DNA of 11,453 bases from Chitinophagales bacterium (GCA_013695715.1 JACCZZ010000402.1:1-11453), one strand, 5' to 3'. Shown: positions 1 to 7,632, counted from the first letter of the stretch. Notes: generated by a model not told the origin, from the sequence alone. Numbers and translations: made by a program.

Positions 1-473
1 ATCTCTTACAGCACAACATTTCATCAAAAGATATTGTGATCGGCATTACAGCATCTGGAACTACTCCCTATGTTATTGGAGCAATTAAACATTGTCTTGA
101 GAATAAAATTGTATGTGGTTGCATCACATGTAACAGCGGCTCAGCACTTGCATCTATAGTAGATTTTCCGATTGAAATAAATACCGGCCCTGAATTTTTG
201 ACTGGCAGCACCCGCATGAAGGCCGGAACTGCGCAGAAGCTGGTTTTGAATATGATCAGCACCTCTGTTATGATTCAATTGGGTCATGTGGTGAACAATA
301 AGATGGTAGACATGCAATTAACCAATGAGAAACTTATAAACCGCGGCACTAAAATGCTGATGCGTGAATTCGCATGGGACTACAGGCGCGCCCGTGCCAT
401 TCTGCAGGAATATGGAAGTGTAAGAAAAGTATTGCAAGCCCACCATCGCCTCCCAAAAAACGATGCGTTATGA
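1..473 (+). CDS. murQ: N-acetylmuramic acid 6-phosphate etherase (MurQ), 5'-truncated
   Basis: MurQ cleaves the lactyl ether of N-acetylmuramic acid 6-phosphate, giving GlcNAc-6-phosphate and D-lactate during cell-wall recycling in the cytoplasm. The frame is open from base 3 to a TGA at 471-473, so the 5' part lies outside the window. Visible are the SIS-fold sugar-phosphate loop ASGTTPYVIG, the signature GPEFLTGSTRMKAGTAQKLV and the following NEKL helix, all diagnostic of the family. The two catalytic acidic residues (Glu83 and Glu114 in E. coli numbering) would be upstream of base 1 and cannot be checked. The C-terminus ends soon after an EYGSVRKVL helix and is some 25 residues shorter than in E. 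coli; from memory this is usual for Bacteroidota MurQ, not a truncation. The GTG at 36 is internal and is not the start. Confidence 0.95.
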   Translation, partial: LLQHNISSKDIVIGITASGTTPYVIGAIKHCLENKIVCGCITCNSGSALASIVDFPIEINTGPEFLTGSTRMKAGTAQKLVLNMISTSVMIQLGHVVNNKMVDMQLTNEKLINRGTKMLMREFAWDYRRARAILQEYGSVRKVLQAHHRLPKNDAL

Positions 474-640
474 AGACTTCAATTCAAATTTAGGTAGTAA
501 ACTTATAAGGATTTATTTTTTAATTCTCATAGGCCGTTTTTAAAAAGATATGTAATTTTATTCTTAAAAAAGTATCACCAGTAACATGCTTCAACATTAT
601 ATGCATTTGTCCGCCACCATTGTGATGAAAGAATTGCATT

Positions 641-1213
641 ATGCACGACATTGAACCATACTATAGCTGGCGCGACATATACGTTTCTGAAGATGACAAG
701 CTGTCTCCATTTTATGGAATGGAGCACAGCGAGTTTGAATATACAAATGCAATCTATAACTTCTTTATTCACCCGCAATGGGACAGCTTCGGATCACCGA
801 CACTATATATAAAAGTGCTATATGCTGATTATGACCATCACTTTGTTGTGATGGAACTGATTGGTGAGTGGAATGACGCCATCAGCAATGACATAATGTA
901 TCTGAAGCGCGAAGTAGCAGATATTTTTTTAGCAAATGGAATTACTAAGTTTGTATTGATTGGGGAAAACGTACTTAATTTTCACCAGTCAGATGATTGT
1001 TATTATGAAGAATGGTATGAAGACGTTAGGGATGCCAATGGCTGGATTGCACTTATAAATTTCCGGGATCATGTGTTATCTGAAATGAACAAAGTTCATC
1101 TGGAATATTTTCTTCAGTTCGGCGAAAACCTCAATGATATTAACTGGCGTATGGTAAAGCCCTTCCACTTTCATCACCTGGTAGAGAGCAGGATGATGAC
1201 CGCTTTGAAGTAG
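641..1213 (+). CDS. Uncharacterised acidic, aromatic-rich protein, probably Bacteroidota-conserved
   Basis: I do not recognise a named family. The product has 190 residues, no signal peptide and no membrane segment, so it is probably cytoplasmic. It is rich in Asp/Glu and aromatics, with six Trp (residues 10, 47, 77, 125, 135, 169). Distinctive stretches are SWRDIYVSEDDKLSPFYG (9-26), IHPQWDSFGS (43-52), LIGEWNDAISNDIMYLKRE (73-91), an alternating hydrophobic segment ITKFVLIGENVLNF (101-114) and a Tyr/Glu-rich patch at 119-128. The pattern suggests a compact alpha/beta fold, and from vague memory similar proteins occur in other Bacteroidota. The ATG at 641 is the only reasonable start, because an in-frame TGA lies at 626-628. 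A GAAAGAA stretch just upstream is a weak ribosome-site candidate. It follows murQ after 167 bases and need not be co-transcribed. No function is proposed. Confidence 0.8.
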   Translation: MHDIEPYYSWRDIYVSEDDKLSPFYGMEHSEFEYTNAIYNFFIHPQWDSFGSPTLYIKVLYADYDHHFVVMELIGEWNDAISNDIMYLKREVADIFLANGITKFVLIGENVLNFHQSDDCYYEEWYEDVRDANGWIALINFRDHVLSEMNKVHLEYFLQFGENLNDINWRMVKPFHFHHLVESRMMTALK

Positions 1214-1356
1214 GTAAATAAATTTTTAAGAACAGAAGAATTGCTATTTTTCGGATAGCTTTTAAAAAGAAGTTGTTTTGATGAAAAGCTTATGTCTCCT
1301 CAGCTTATTTTAAAAACATCATATTTCAGGCACTAAGGGATTGTAATTAAACATTA
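1214..1356. terminator. Convergent gap with weak terminator-like hairpins
   Basis: This gap separates two genes that converge, the 190-residue protein on + and murI on -. On the + strand GCTAT (1243-1247) pairs with ATAGC (1255-1259) around a 7-base loop and is followed by TTTT. On the - strand AAGCT (1306-1302) pairs with AGCTT (1290-1286) and runs into two further T. Both stems have only 5 bp and the T tracts are short, so this is a modest candidate for a terminator region rather than a clear intrinsic terminator. Nothing else recognisable lies in the gap. Confidence 0.35.
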
Positions 1357-2166
1357 TCATTCATCCCATATTCCGAAATGCTCCAGATGAATTTTTTCCT
1401 GGAAAAACAATTTCGTGGTCTGCTCAAAAGATTCTGTAAAATCAGATACAAAAAAATGATGTGTATTGCGGCGCTCATCATTCATGATATTCAATTCAGC
1501 CAATTTTTCTTTCACGCGCGTAGCAACAATATTTGTTGACTCAAAAATTTTAACATGATGGTTGAAATAGGAGCTGATCTCTTTTTCAATTAATGGGTAA
1601 TGTGTGCATGCGAGTATCATTCCATCAATGTCGCTAAAGTCGGGATAAGCAAGGTATGAATTGATCACCGCCTGACTCACGCTGTTGTTATAAAACCCTG
1701 CTTCTATCATGGAAGCAAGCAGTGCAGTGGCAAGAGAGACGCTCTCCAGGTCAGGCCGTAATGTTTTGAGCTTATGCTCATAGACACCTGATTTGATGGT
1801 TCCTTTAGTGCCAATGATTCCTATCTTATTTATTGATGTATTGGCTGCTACAGCTTCCACAACAGGATCAATTACATTCATTACCGGCACCTTATCACCT
1901 ATATGGGTTTTCACGATATCAAAGGCAGCAGCCGAAGCTGTATTGCAGGCTATGAGGATCAACTTGCATCGTTTTCCAAGCAAAAAATCGGCGATATGAA
2001 GGGAGTAATGCTGAATGGCTTCAGTAGATTTATCACCATACGGAAGGTGTGTAGTGTCGCCGAAATATATGATCTGTTCGTTAGGCAGTTGCTTAGAAAC
2101 AGCATTGGCGACCGTTAAGCCGCCAATGCCTGAATCAAATATTCCAATTGGATCTTCTTTATTCAA
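1357..2166 (-). CDS. murI: Glutamate racemase
   Basis: MurI interconverts L- and D-glutamate in the cytoplasm without a cofactor and supplies D-Glu for the UDP-MurNAc pentapeptide. The 269-residue length is typical. Seen in order: DSGIGGLTV (11-19) with the Asp/Ser pair, GDTTHLPYG (36-44), the first catalytic Cys in ACNTASA (Cys74), GTKGT (119-123), and the second catalytic Cys in ACTHYPL (Cys187, followed by His189). All key residues are therefore present. The segment around 146-156 reads ATALLASMIEAG where most family members have Pro in place of the second Ala and of the Ser (TPLL..PMIE). The start is a TTG at 2166: no in-frame ATG or GTG exists between it and the upstream TAA at 2199-2197, and family N-termini begin about this far before the DSG motif. 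It is the last gene of the - strand run, 41 bases after skp copy 2. Confidence 0.96.
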   Translation of the reverse strand: MNKEDPIGIFDSGIGGLTVANAVSKQLPNEQIIYFGDTTHLPYGDKSTEAIQHYSLHIADFLLGKRCKLILIACNTASAAAFDIVKTHIGDKVPVMNVIDPVVEAVAANTSINKIGIIGTKGTIKSGVYEHKLKTLRPDLESVSLATALLASMIEAGFYNNSVSQAVINSYLAYPDFSDIDGMILACTHYPLIEKEISSYFNHHVKIFESTNIVATRVKEKLAELNIMNDERRNTHHFFVSDFTESFEQTTKLFFQEKIHLEHFGIWDE

Positions 2167-2207
2167 TCTCGACTCTTTGCATTTCCGTCGTAAAGATTAT
2201 ACGCCAC

Positions 2208-2717
2208 TTATTTCAAATCCAGTTTTTTCTTAACAAGATCCATAAGGTTATCGGAGTCTTGAGCATATATCACTGCTCCTGCGCTCGTATCGAATACATA
2301 TGCATAATTATTTGATTTAGCCACCTCTTTTATTGCATCTTCTGCTCTTTTCAGAATAGGAGAATAGATTTCTTCCTTTTTGTTTTGCAGCTTCTCCTGA
2401 GCCGTGCCCTGGAATTGCTGGATGCGGCTTTCAAGATCTTTAATTTCCTGCTGCTTCACCTCCTTTACAGCGTCCGTTGTTGCGGCAGGAAGATTTTGAA
2501 ACTCCTGAATTTTCTTTTGGTAATCTGTAAGCATTGCCTGATTCTGGTCTTCTAATGATTTCTGATAGATCTGCAGGGAAGAATCAGATTTTTTTATTTC
2601 CGGCATCATGGCAAGAAGATCAGCAGAATTAATATGACCGAATTTGGGGGTTTGTGCATAGCCTAAGCCTGCAAAGGTGATTAAGGCAGCAAAGACCAGG
2701 TAAGAGAAAAACTTCAT
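2208..2717 (-). CDS. Skp/OmpH family periplasmic chaperone, copy 2
   Basis: This is a predicted periplasmic holdase for unfolded outer-membrane proteins, of the Skp/OmpH family. It has 169 residues. Residues 1-21 are a signal peptide (hydrophobic core, cut after Ala21 before Gln22). Next come a short beta segment KFGHINSADLLAMMPE (25-40), a long Gln/Lys/Glu-rich coiled-coil region (about 41-118) forming the tentacle arm, and a closing segment YAYVFDTSAGAVIYA (138-152) that completes the small trimerisation body. The order matches Skp, although identity to the E. coli protein looks low, as is normal for the family. It lies 98 bases downstream of a paralogous gene and 41 bases upstream of murI. 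Its own promoter may sit in the preceding gap. A gene symbol is withheld because there are two copies. Confidence 0.9.
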   Translation of the reverse strand: MKFFSYLVFAALITFAGLGYAQTPKFGHINSADLLAMMPEIKKSDSSLQIYQKSLEDQNQAMLTDYQKKIQEFQNLPAATTDAVKEVKQQEIKDLESRIQQFQGTAQEKLQNKKEEIYSPILKRAEDAIKEVAKSNNYAYVFDTSAGAVIYAQDSDNLMDLVKKKLDLK

Positions 2718-2748
2718 TTTTGTTTTGGTTTTATTTAAGTAATAATTA

Positions 2749-2768
2749 ACTCCGCCAGGGACTCCACC
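2749..2768. repeat. Imperfect direct repeat ACTCCGCC / ACTCCACC, period 12
   Basis: ACTCCGCC (2749-2756) and ACTCCACC (2761-2768) match at 7 of 8 bases with starts 12 bases apart, in the gap between the two skp genes. In the transcript the repeat reads GGTGGAGT then GGCGGAGT, about 32 to 51 bases before the copy 2 start. That is too far upstream for a ribosome site. It could be a protein or RNA-binding site or chance; it is the only GC-rich patch in this gap. Confidence 0.3.
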
Positions 2769-2803
2769 TTTGATTATATCGGATTTAACGGAAATTAGGT
2801 GTG

Positions 2804-2811
2804 CAAAAATA
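2804..2811 (-). promoter_or_regulatory. Candidate -7 promoter box for skp copy 2
   Basis: Read on the - strand these bases are TATTTTTG, a full match to the Bacteroidota -7 consensus TAnnTTTG, located just after the stop of skp copy 1 and about 87 bases before the copy 2 start. No TTTG-like -33 element is visible about 19 to 21 bases further upstream, so the call rests on one element in AT-rich DNA. Confidence 0.3.
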
Positions 2812-2815
2812 TCAT

Positions 2816-3367
2816 TTATTTTTTACCGTCCTTGTCTGTCGATTCAGCCGCTTTAGCTGCATAGCCCAAGGACTGAAGCACCTGGTCGCTGATATTATTT
2901 TTAGCGTTAGCAAACAAGACCACTGATCCGCTTGATTTATCCAGCACAAAGTCATATACCTTGGCGGTAGCAATCTTTTGGATCGCATCATACACATTAT
3001 CCTGGATTGGCTGAATAAGTTCTTGTCTTTTTTTAAAAAGTTCGCCCTCAAAACCAAACTTTTGCTTCTGGTACTCTTTGGCTGATTTTTCTTTGTCCTC
3101 TATTTCTTTTCTCCGCTGCTGCTTCATTTCATCAGTAAGAAGCACCTGTTCAGCCTGAAAGCTTTTGTACAGCTTTTCAATTTCTGAATATTTGGTGTCA
3201 ATGTCTTTTTGCCACCCAGCAGCGATGTCATCTAATCTTTTCTGAGCATCTGTATATTCAGGAATATTTTTTAAAATGTATTCTGTGTCAACATAAGCAA
3301 GCTTTTGTGAGAAAGAAGCAGTAACACTGGTAAGCAGAAATACTAAAACCAAATTTATTTTCTTCAT
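2816..3367 (-). CDS. Skp/OmpH family periplasmic chaperone, copy 1
   Basis: This 183-residue paralogue of the next gene has the same predicted role, holding unfolded outer-membrane proteins on the way to the Bam machinery. A signal peptide covers residues 1-20 (Lys-Lys start, hydrophobic core, cut after Ser20 before Gln21). The mature N-terminus KLAYVDTEYILKNIPEY (22-38) is the classic OmpH opening, followed by a charged coiled coil (about 39-118) and the closing VYDFVLDKSSGSVVLFA (137-153). A Lys/Ala-rich tail (170-183) is absent from copy 2. It lies 73 bases downstream of bamA, which supports the chaperone-to-BamA link. I see no strong promoter in that gap, so read-through from bamA is likely. 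Confidence 0.92.
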   Translation of the reverse strand: MKKINLVLVFLLTSVTASFSQKLAYVDTEYILKNIPEYTDAQKRLDDIAAGWQKDIDTKYSEIEKLYKSFQAEQVLLTDEMKQQRRKEIEDKEKSAKEYQKQKFGFEGELFKKRQELIQPIQDNVYDAIQKIATAKVYDFVLDKSSGSVVLFANAKNNISDQVLQSLGYAAKAAESTDKDGKK

Positions 3368-3440
3368 AATTTAAGAGTTCTTTTGTTATTATTGATAAGG
3401 GAGCTATAATTAAATTTAAGACTATTACTTTTGTTTTATA

Positions 3441-5945
3441 TTATTCTGGTTCAAACCCTAAAACAAGATTGAATGCACCATAATTATACAAATATTTACC
3501 AATGGTTTTAACAGGTTCGAGTGTTTTGGGATCGTCAAAACGAATGCCATAGTCAAACCCTACTGTGCCGAAGATGGGTAAGAAGACCCGCAAGCCTACT
3601 CCCACGGCGCGCCGCAAATGAAATGGATCATAATCACTGAACTTATACCATGCATTTCCAGCTTCAGCCCACACTGTTCCATATATGAAAGCACTCGGGT
3701 TCGTTGAGAAAGGATAACGTAATTCCGCTGTATATTTATTAAATATCGGTGCAGCCCTTGCATATGCTTCATCATATCCGCGCTGCGAAATAATATCAAC
3801 TCCGTATAGCGTATATGTTTGAGAAAGACCGGCTCCACCCACTTCAAAACGCTCGAAGGGTGACAATCCAATGTCAGGATTATAATATCCAAGATAACCT
3901 CCTTTGGCTGCCGTTTTCAAAACAAATTTCCCGAAAACATTTGTATACCATTCCACTCCAAACCGCCACTTATGAAATTCCACCAGACTATATTTTTCGG
4001 CTATAGGTAACTCAGAATAATCTTTTTTACTAAATAAAGAATAAGGCGGGGTAACAGCTAAGCTGATGTAGAAGTTAGAACCCCATTTTGGAAATGTGAA
4101 ATCAGGTCCGATAGAGTTCCTTCCAAAGGTTTCTTTAAGGCTTATGCTGTATGCATTTCCGGTAGAGAAGAAAAAGTCTGTTGAATAATTATCAAGAGAA
4201 TAGTTGGTAACGTTCAGTGAAGAAATGAGGGTAAAAAAATCATCAGGCCATTGCAATTGTTTTCCAAGTCCAAGGCTTCCGCCATTTATAACCTGCTTTC
4301 CTACATAATTATCAAGGTCATATCGGGCAAGCCGTGTTCTGAATAATCCCATAGATAAAGAATTAGGTTTTTTACCTCCCAGCCATGGTTCGGTAAATGA
4401 TATATTATAAGATTGATAATAACGGCCATTCGACTGAAAACGAAGTGAAAACACCTGTCCGTCGCCTGATGGGAGGGGCGACCAGGCTTTCGCGTTAAAA
4501 AGATTTCCCATCGAAAAGTTATTGAAGCGCACTCCCAATGATCCGATCACACCTGTTCCTGGACCACCCCAGCCCGCAGAGAGTTCCACCTGATCTGATG
4601 GCTTTTCTTCGACAGAATAGGTTAAATCTACGGTACCATTTTCAGGGTGTGGATCGGTGTTGATGCCCAGCTTCTCCGGATCGAAAAAACCTGTAGCAAG
4701 TATCTCGCGCTGTGAGCGTATTACATCAGCACGGCTGAACTTGCTACCGGGCGTGGTGCGTATCACCCGCCGAATCACATGTTCATGAGTCTTTGTGTTG
4801 CCTTCAATGTTTACCAGGTTGATTGTTGCCTGCGGACCTTCATGCACACGCATTTCCAGATCAATAGAATCGTTTTCAACTGAAACCTCTACTGGAGTAA
4901 CCGAAAAAAAGAGATAGCCATCATCCATATAAAGTGATCCTACGTCATTGCCATTGGGGTCGCCATTCAGCCGTTTTTGTAAAAAGGATTCATCATACAC
5001 ATCTCCTTTCTTAATGCGCAAAACGGAATCGAGGCGCGAGGCAGTATATTTTGTATTGCCAGACCAGTTGATGTTGCGGAAGTAATACTTGTTGCCTTCC
5101 ACTAAGTTGAGTACTACATTCAAATTACCATCTGCATTTTCATAAATAGAATCTGACAGGATGTGCGCATCACGATAACCTTTAGATGAGTAAAAAGTGA
5201 GTATCTTATTTTGATCATCCTCATAATCTGATCGCCTGAACTTTGAAACTGTAAATACCGACCAGAACGGATTTTCTTTTGTTTTCTTCATCAGGCGATG
5301 AAGCTTACCATCAGAGACGGCTTCATTGCCTGTAAAAACGATGTCATCAATCTTTACTCTATTTCCTTTATCAATATAGATATAATAGAGCAGGCTATTT
5401 TGCTGTGACGAATCCGATGTTTCCCTGATGGTTACTTTTACATGTGAATAGCCCTTTTCTTCATAAAAGCTTTTTATTGTGGTGAGCGTATTTACTTTCA
5501 CATTATCAGTAAGAACCCTTCCTTTGTTAAGATTTATTTTTTCCCGTATGTCATCTTGCTCCGATTTTTTTATACCCCGAAAGGTGAACCCTGAGAGACG
5601 TGGCCGCTCTTCCAGCTCATAAGTAAGATAAGCATTAGATCCATCAATACGATCTACGTATATTTTGATGTTTGCAAAGAGATTTTGTTTCCAAAGATTT
5701 TTAATGGCTTTGCCAATCTCTTCACTGGGCAAATCAATTTTGTCACCGATTTTAATTCCGGCAAGGGCAATCAGAATTTCTTTATCTAAGTATTGGGTTC
5801 CGGTGATGTTGATGCCAGCAATGGTATATTCTTTTGGGTTAGAAAAATCTATCACAAGGGAGTCGTATCGCCCAGCGTCGGTCTGGGAATATGAAAGGTT
5901 CCAGCAGGTAAATAGAATTGTAAAGGATAAAAGGTAATTTTTCAT
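3441..5945 (-). CDS. bamA: Outer-membrane protein assembly factor BamA
   Basis: BamA is the Omp85 core that folds and inserts beta-barrels into the outer membrane. The 834-residue product has a signal peptide (1-20, cut before Gln21), five POTRA domains (about 38-114, 115-194, 196-285, 286-370, 371-448) and a C-terminal barrel (about 452-834). POTRA signatures are visible as repeated INITGT, IVFTGN, INWSGN and VNIEGN starts. The lid-lock motif of loop 6 reads QRGY (721-724), so the conserved Arg (722) is kept. The late strands GVGLRVFLPIFGTVGFDYG (782-800) are typical BamA. The chain ends LGFEPE, so the last aromatic is four residues from the end instead of terminal. The ATG overlaps the uppS stop as ATGA, indicating translational coupling. 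POTRA4 carries a short NGDPNGNDV insertion (327-335), which I recall as usual in this phylum. Confidence 0.97.
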   Translation of the reverse strand: MKNYLLSFTILFTCWNLSYSQTDAGRYDSLVIDFSNPKEYTIAGINITGTQYLDKEILIALAGIKIGDKIDLPSEEIGKAIKNLWKQNLFANIKIYVDRIDGSNAYLTYELEERPRLSGFTFRGIKKSEQDDIREKINLNKGRVLTDNVKVNTLTTIKSFYEEKGYSHVKVTIRETSDSSQQNSLLYYIYIDKGNRVKIDDIVFTGNEAVSDGKLHRLMKKTKENPFWSVFTVSKFRRSDYEDDQNKILTFYSSKGYRDAHILSDSIYENADGNLNVVLNLVEGNKYYFRNINWSGNTKYTASRLDSVLRIKKGDVYDESFLQKRLNGDPNGNDVGSLYMDDGYLFFSVTPVEVSVENDSIDLEMRVHEGPQATINLVNIEGNTKTHEHVIRRVIRTTPGSKFSRADVIRSQREILATGFFDPEKLGINTDPHPENGTVDLTYSVEEKPSDQVELSAGWGGPGTGVIGSLGVRFNNFSMGNLFNAKAWSPLPSGDGQVFSLRFQSNGRYYQSYNISFTEPWLGGKKPNSLSMGLFRTRLARYDLDNYVGKQVINGGSLGLGKQLQWPDDFFTLISSLNVTNYSLDNYSTDFFFSTGNAYSISLKETFGRNSIGPDFTFPKWGSNFYISLAVTPPYSLFSKKDYSELPIAEKYSLVEFHKWRFGVEWYTNVFGKFVLKTAAKGGYLGYYNPDIGLSPFERFEVGGAGLSQTYTLYGVDIISQRGYDEAYARAAPIFNKYTAELRYPFSTNPSAFIYGTVWAEAGNAWYKFSDYDPFHLRRAVGVGLRVFLPIFGTVGFDYGIRFDDPKTLEPVKTIGKYLYNYGAFNLVLGFEPE

Positions 5946-6688
5946 TTTACTTTTACTTGTTCACTTGTTTTGCCAAAGCGGCGCTCTCGTTTCTGAAAAT
6001 CTATGATTGCGCGGTATAAATCTTCCTTATTAAAATCGGGCCATAGCACGGGAGTAAAATATAATTCAGCATAAGCTAACTGCCAGAGCAAATAGTTACT
6101 TAAGCGTTGTTCACCGCTTGTGCGTATCATCAATTCCGGATTAGGATATTCATAAGTATCAAGACAGGATGCAATGGTATTCTCAGAAATATTCTCAACA
6201 TCAACTAATCCTTGCTGAACATCCTGTGCAATTTTTTTCATTGCCTCAGTCAATTCCCACCGGGAGCTGTAGTTGAGCGCCAGTATCAGGGTAAGTCCTT
6301 CGTGGTGTTGAGTTTCCTGTATTGCTTCAGCCAATTCCCTTCGGCATTTAGCTGGCAGCGATGAGATGTTTCCTATGGCACGAAGACGAATTTTGTTTTC
6401 AATCAGAGTGCCCATCTCTTTTCCAATGGTCTCAACCAGCAGTTCCATCAATGCGTCAACCTCCTGCTGTGGCCTTGCCCAGTTTTCAGTAGAAAAAGCA
6501 TATAGAGTGAGAAATTTCACACCCAGCTCGGCACATGCTTCCGTAGTAGCACGCACCGCGGATACACCATTCTGATGGCCAAAGATGCGCATCTCCCCAT
6601 GCATCTTCGCCCATCTTCCATTGCCATCCATAATTATTGCGATGTGTTCCGGAAGCCGGTTCTTATCAATATGTTCTGAAAGTGACAT
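5942..6688 (-). CDS. uppS: Isoprenyl transferase (undecaprenyl diphosphate synthase)
   Basis: This cis-prenyltransferase extends farnesyl diphosphate with isopentenyl diphosphate to C55 undecaprenyl diphosphate, the lipid carrier for peptidoglycan and surface glycans, at the inner face of the cytoplasmic membrane. The 248-residue length is normal. Visible motifs are IIMDGNGRWAK (18-28) with the Mg-binding Asp21, FGHQNG (36-41), TLYAFSTENW (61-70), and PELMIRTSGEQRLSNYLLWQ (184-203) leading into the YAELYF and WPDF segments. The LNYSSRWEL stretch (138-146) has Ser142 where most members have Gly (NYGGR or NYSGR), a mild deviation. The ATG start is 55 bases after porG. The TGA stop overlaps the bamA start by four bases. 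Confidence 0.97.
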   Translation of the reverse strand: MSLSEHIDKNRLPEHIAIIMDGNGRWAKMHGEMRIFGHQNGVSAVRATTEACAELGVKFLTLYAFSTENWARPQQEVDALMELLVETIGKEMGTLIENKIRLRAIGNISSLPAKCRRELAEAIQETQHHEGLTLILALNYSSRWELTEAMKKIAQDVQQGLVDVENISENTIASCLDTYEYPNPELMIRTSGEQRLSNYLLWQLAYAELYFTPVLWPDFNKEDLYRAIIDFQKRERRFGKTSEQVKVK

Positions 6689-6743
6689 CTACTAAGAATA
6701 GGGTGCAAGTTAATAAGTATGTATAGAAGGACGGTTTTTACAA

Positions 6744-7589
6744 TTATTTCTGATAAGGACAACGAGATGGCCGGAGAGTGTATGAAAACCCAAAGCCAAA
6801 GAACAGATAATCATCATTTTTTATCGAATCTCCTCTCATCTTGCCAGGAGTTGCTATAGGCTCACCTAATACCTCCACGCTGGGATCAGCAAGAAAAGCA
6901 ACCTCTGAACCGCCTTCATGCAACAATATTACAGGGTCAGCATAAACACCACTCACATCATCCAGGTAATCCGTTGCCGTTTTTCTCACTGCCGCTTCTA
7001 TATGAAAGGTAGTCATACGACCTACTCTGAATTTAAAGCCACCCCCAAAGATCAAAGCCGTACTTGTCCTCTTATATCGCTTCAAGTCTGGATATTGTAC
7101 ATAGCCTTGCCCTTCCGTACCTAAAGGCTGTAGCTGAACTTTCTCTCCATTATATTTAACATATGGATTAAAGTGAAACACTCCAATACCGGCGAGCAGG
7201 TATGGCGAATATCTTTGTTTATTTACAATTGAAGTATATGGCGTAACGGTATATGGTAGGAAGTTAAACTCCAGATGAGCACTGCCCTCAAGTATGTTAG
7301 ATGAAAAACCCAGGTTGCGGGTATGTTGATAGTAATTATCAGAATAAGCATCATCTGCCCAAACTCTGCCGTCACTTACTCCAATGCGGGCGGAGATCCG
7401 TTCATCGAAATTATGTCTGTAGAAAACGCCTCCTGCTGGGTTTGTAAAGCGAAAACTTGTTTGCGTATTCAGATCGCCGAAATAATCTGCCCCACCGACC
7501 CACAAACCAAAATCGTTCTTTTGAGCAAGAGCATCATAAGCCAGCAAGGCTATGGATATACTAATAATAAAAATTGATTTCGTAATCAA
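6744..7589 (-). CDS. porG: PorG-like DUF6089 outer-membrane beta-barrel, type IX secretion-associated
   Basis: PorG of Porphyromonas gingivalis is an outer-membrane barrel linked to the PorK/PorN ring of the type IX secretion system. This 281-residue protein has the DUF6089 features: a signal peptide (1-22, cut after LAYDALA), GGADYFGDL (32-40), several amphipathic strands, TATDYLDDVSG (204-214), RGDS (252-255) and a final NDDYLFFGFGF strand (258-268), then a single Cys near the end (277). Its place directly before uppS and bamA matches the P. gingivalis locus as I remember it. The start is TTG at 7589: no in-frame ATG or GTG lies between it and the upstream TAG near 7667, and no Met follows within the signal peptide. 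It has a 162-base upstream gap with a candidate promoter and palindrome. Whether this organism has a full type IX system cannot be seen here. Confidence 0.88.
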   Translation of the reverse strand: MITKSIFIISISIALLAYDALAQKNDFGLWVGGADYFGDLNTQTSFRFTNPAGGVFYRHNFDERISARIGVSDGRVWADDAYSDNYYQHTRNLGFSSNILEGSAHLEFNFLPYTVTPYTSIVNKQRYSPYLLAGIGVFHFNPYVKYNGEKVQLQPLGTEGQGYVQYPDLKRYKRTSTALIFGGGFKFRVGRMTTFHIEAAVRKTATDYLDDVSGVYADPVILLHEGGSEVAFLADPSVEVLGEPIATPGKMRGDSIKNDDYLFFGFGFSYTLRPSRCPYQK

Positions 7590-7632
7590 GCTGACAGCAG
7601 AAAGGATTAGTAAAGCGTAGTTATTGTATCGA

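Noticed and set aside
538..547. TTTTTAAAAA palindrome after murQ as a terminator
   Set aside because: It is pure A/T with no loop or GC stem, as expected by chance in AT-rich DNA.
602..609. TGCATTTG as a -7 box for the 190-residue protein
   Set aside because: It misses the A of TAnnTTTG, has no -33 partner, and lies only about 32 bases before the start.
1281..1313. Ten-codon frame MKSLCLLSLF on the + strand in the convergent gap
   Set aside because: It resembles a signal-peptide start but stops at once. It is too short and lies in terminator-like DNA.
2812..3057. 81-residue - strand open frame inside skp copy 1
   Set aside because: It is a shadow of the real gene in another frame, with no domain and no independent start signal.
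3596..3892. 98-residue - strand open frame inside bamA
   Set aside because: It overlaps the barrel-coding part of bamA in another frame and has Cys/His-rich composition typical of out-of-frame translation.
5665..5937. 90-residue + strand frame antisense to bamA
   Set aside because: It mirrors the bamA signal peptide and POTRA1 coding region; there is no family resemblance.
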